Shown here piece after piece: positions 20,879 through 22,970 of a stretch of DNA of 22,970 bases. This stretch comes from a virus. The stretch covers positions 1 through 22,970 of the IMG/VR virus record IMGVR_UViG_3300032132_000366; one strand, 5' to 3'. The notes under the pieces are model-generated. The model was given only the letters and a program-made list of their open reading frames with translations. It had not been told where the DNA came from and did no database searches. The stretch's first letter is position 1, and every line of letters begins with the position of its first letter. A program made the translations under genes and the position numbers.

Positions 20879-22970
20879 ATGGACCCAGATCAGAGTTGGG
20901 ACACCGAGGAAGATGCCAAAGAAGACGTAGCGATTCTCAAGAAAGAAGGGAATAAAAACGCTAGGTACGAATTAAACACAACCACGGGTAAGTGGGATGT
21001 TTACATTGGTGTGATAGAAAAGGGGGAAGATAGGATACGGACGATTACCTCTGAGGACAAGTTGAGGCAATGGGACCACATAGAGATAGCGTTGGATAAT
21101 GGGCAGTACGCTACTTATCTAAGGCCGATAGCACCAGGCGCACAGAGTATAAAGGTAGATACGGATAAGTCTGGTCCTGTGGGCAACGTCTATATCTACC
21201 GGAACGCAGCCGGGGAAGAGATAGCAAGGGAGAGGATCATCCCAAATGCTGTGAACTCCGGGACCAAACAAGAGATAAATGCTGCCATCCGAGCCTCTGG
21301 TACTAAGCCTGGGACCTGGGTGCCTAAATGGAATCCGAGCCTGGTAGACCCCAATACTCCAGGGTCCGGCTGGGAAGCTGTACTGCTGGAGAATGAGGCT
21401 GGCATCACCACCGAAGCCATAGAAGGCACGGACCAGATGGCGATTTACTTCAACGGTGAATACAAAGGTAGAGCATCTATAAGTGGTGATGATGCTACCC
21501 TACCCGCCTTGGAAACCCTGGAAGTTGAAGACATAGAAGGCACGGACCAGATTCTAGTCCGTCTTGGGAATCAGCACTGGGTAACTTCCAAGACCAGACC
21601 CACCATAGAAGGCAAACCAGTAGAATTCGCAGAAGTACCCGGCAGGAAATTCCTCCAGTTCGGTAATCAACTCATAGACGTGACACCACCAGAGGCGAGA
21701 ACCCCCTTCACCCCTACAGGAGCCACCACCCCGGTCACCGGCCCTGATGGAAAGTCCCTAGGGAACCTGGTGCAGACAGGCGAGAACCAATGGAATCTGA
21801 TCCGTCCCACCGCTGCTGATGAACCCACCGTAGCAGACAGGGTAGAGTTCATAGGTGGGGAACGGGTTATCAACCGTAACGGTCAGATAATACCCTGGCC
21901 CATAGACGAACCCAATCCCCCAGCCGCCGTAGAATACATAGGCGGGGAACGCTATATAAGGACAGGCACGGGAGACCTCAAACCCTACCCCGAAGAGACC
22001 CCTTCCATGCAGGACCTCATCGTGCAGTCCATCACCAGCGGGAACTGGGAAGCCGCCACCGCACTGTATGACTTCCAGAACCGCCCTTCAGCCACCGACG
22101 CTCTCAATATGGCACTCCAGTACGCCAAGTCCCCGGCAGACATAACCACCCTCTCCAGATTAGCAAGAGGGGAAGCCAGTCTGGTGATGCAAGACGCCAT
22201 AGTCGCCGAGGAGACCCGCCAGAAGGGAGAGATGAGAAGGGTAGGGGAGCAGCCGGAATTCCTCCGGTCAGCTATGGAGAGGTTCCAGCAATCATTATCA
22301 ACCGGGAGACCACTGGGGATAGGTCCATCAGGACCCACAGCCACACCAACAGCCACCCCCACCGATACAGGACAACCCGGACCAGGACCCGGACCCGGAA
22401 TGGCGTTCTCCTCCATCACCCAGACCTACAAACCAGTAGAAGATGTGCTGGCCGAATACGGGGTCCGGACAACATCCCAAGAAGGTTGGCAACCCAAACC
22501 AGGAGACGAAGGGACATATCAAAGAGATGGAAAGACATATGTAGGAGAGGACCCAGGACCCGCAACTCCCCCACCGGGAGAGAGTCCGGTCAATGCGGTG
22601 GACCTAGCTTCGTCTCTAGGGGCCTTTGACATGCTAGTCACCACTAACCAGGACGGAATCAAGTCTGGAGGGAGTGGACTTACCATAGACCAGGTAGTAA
22701 ATATAGCAGCAAACGCCACTAGGTCAGGCCAGAACGTACAAGCGGCTATCCAGGCTGCTATAAACCGGATGAGAGATGCTGTAATAGCCGACGCCCCTCC
22801 TGGGAGCACGGTGAGCCAAGGTAGTTTCTCCAGTAGCATACCTGCTACCCCTACTCCTACACCTACACCTACCCCTACTCCTACACCTACACCTGAACCT
22901 GATCCTACACCTGAACCTGAAACTCCTGATGAAGATATGGCAACAGCCCAAGCAGCGGCTGCGGCGATGG
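20879..22970 (+). CDS. Long repeat-containing virion-type protein, 3' end outside window
   Basis: About 697 codons are visible from the ATG at 20879 (2 nt after the previous stop, GGGG about 8 nt upstream). The N-terminal part is beta-rich, with repeated IEGTDQ units and the later pair VEFIGGERVI / VEYIGGERYI. A helical region (about residues 380-470) follows, then Pro/Thr/Gly linkers and a Thr-Pro run near residues 660-672. The order suggests a structural or surface protein with modular domains. No known enzyme domain was recognised. The open frame continues past the right edge. Confidence 0.78.
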   Translation, partial: MDPDQSWDTEEDAKEDVAILKKEGNKNARYELNTTTGKWDVYIGVIEKGEDRIRTITSEDKLRQWDHIEIALDNGQYATYLRPIAPGAQSIKVDTDKSGPVGNVYIYRNAAGEEIARERIIPNAVNSGTKQEINAAIRASGTKPGTWVPKWNPSLVDPNTPGSGWEAVLLENEAGITTEAIEGTDQMAIYFNGEYKGRASISGDDATLPALETLEVEDIEGTDQILVRLGNQHWVTSKTRPTIEGKPVEFAEVPGRKFLQFGNQLIDVTPPEARTPFTPTGATTPVTGPDGKSLGNLVQTGENQWNLIRPTAADEPTVADRVEFIGGERVINRNGQIIPWPIDEPNPPAAVEYIGGERYIRTGTGDLKPYPEETPSMQDLIVQSITSGNWEAATALYDFQNRPSATDALNMALQYAKSPADITTLSRLARGEASLVMQDAIVAEETRQKGEMRRVGEQPEFLRSAMERFQQSLSTGRPLGIGPSGPTATPTATPTDTGQPGPGPGPGMAFSSITQTYKPVEDVLAEYGVRTTSQEGWQPKPGDEGTYQRDGKTYVGEDPGPATPPPGESPVNAVDLASSLGAFDMLVTTNQDGIKSGGSGLTIDQVVNIAANATRSGQNVQAAIQAAINRMRDAVIADAPPGSTVSQGSFSSSIPATPTPTPTPTPTPTPTPEPDPTPEPETPDEDMATAQAAAAAM
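21419..21552 (+). repeat. In-frame duplicated segment in the virion gene
   Basis: The 20-nt ATAGAAGGCACGGACCAGAT occurs at 21419-21438 and 21533-21552, exactly 114 nt (38 codons) apart, and a partial copy begins at 21604. It encodes IEGTDQ and marks tandem small domains. Confidence 0.8.
22848..22925 (+). repeat. CCTACA/CCTACC low-complexity repeat encoding Thr-Pro linker
   Basis: A hexamer-like CCTAC(A/C/T) run encodes repeated Thr-Pro, then Pro-Glu and Pro-Asp, forming an unstructured linker. Such TPTP linkers are common in Chloroflexota surface proteins. Confidence 0.8.

Noticed and set aside
1-22970. Integrase, excision or lysogeny functions
   Set aside because: No recombinase, attachment-site core or cI-like repressor is recognisable. 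The palindromes alone do not show lysogeny.

Overview
The window looks like part of a tailed double-stranded DNA phage genome (Caudoviricetes), probably an uncultured one. There is no integrase, tRNA, rRNA, CRISPR array or bacterial housekeeping gene. Genes are packed head to tail with 1 to 35 nt overlaps, mostly with good Shine-Dalgarno sites. The host is uncertain. Frequent ATA and AGG codons and the Thr-Pro repeat linker in the last gene fit Chloroflexota (Dehalococcoidia-like) hosts, but this is inference only.

Layout. From 1 to 9738 all genes read leftward and form the replication, recombination and modification block. In transcription order it holds: a small ribbon-helix-helix (RHH) protein, a zinc protein, a short conserved protein, an orphan C5-cytosine methyltransferase, a second RHH protein, an Fe-S XPD/DinG-type helicase, a small zinc protein, a possible ssDNA-binding protein, a PD-(D/E)XK nuclease, a Sak4-like ATPase, an ERCC4/XPF-type nuclease, two zinc-finger proteins, and a fusion of family-4 uracil-DNA glycosylase with family-A DNA polymerase that runs off the left edge. 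A consensus promoter at 9746-9774 would start this transcript at or one base before the first ATG, so the message should be leaderless or nearly so.

From 9978 to 10720 is a short leftward operon (GIY-YIG protein and two small proteins) ending in a terminator at 9874-9913. From 10942 to 15741 is a third leftward operon: an AAA+ MoxR/CobS-like ATPase and its partner, many small unknown proteins and a SprT-like metalloprotein, ending in a strong terminator at 10901-10935. Its likely promoter is at 16202-16230, with a leader of about 450 nt.

From 16362 rightward are the packaging and virion genes: a terminase-small-subunit-like gene, a small ORF, a large terminase encoded as two overlapping ORFs (ATPase, then nuclease), a portal, a small protein and the start of a long repeat-containing virion protein.

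The main unexplained structure is a family of 18-bp interrupted palindromes, GGAAATAAATCTATTTCC. Five perfect copies and several variants occur in two clusters, at 10.73-10.88 kb and 16.28-16.81 kb, the second lying in and around the small-terminase-like gene. A second shared element, TTGTGACCTAGAA-N-ATAAT, occurs once in each of two intergenic regions. Both look like control, replication or packaging sites.
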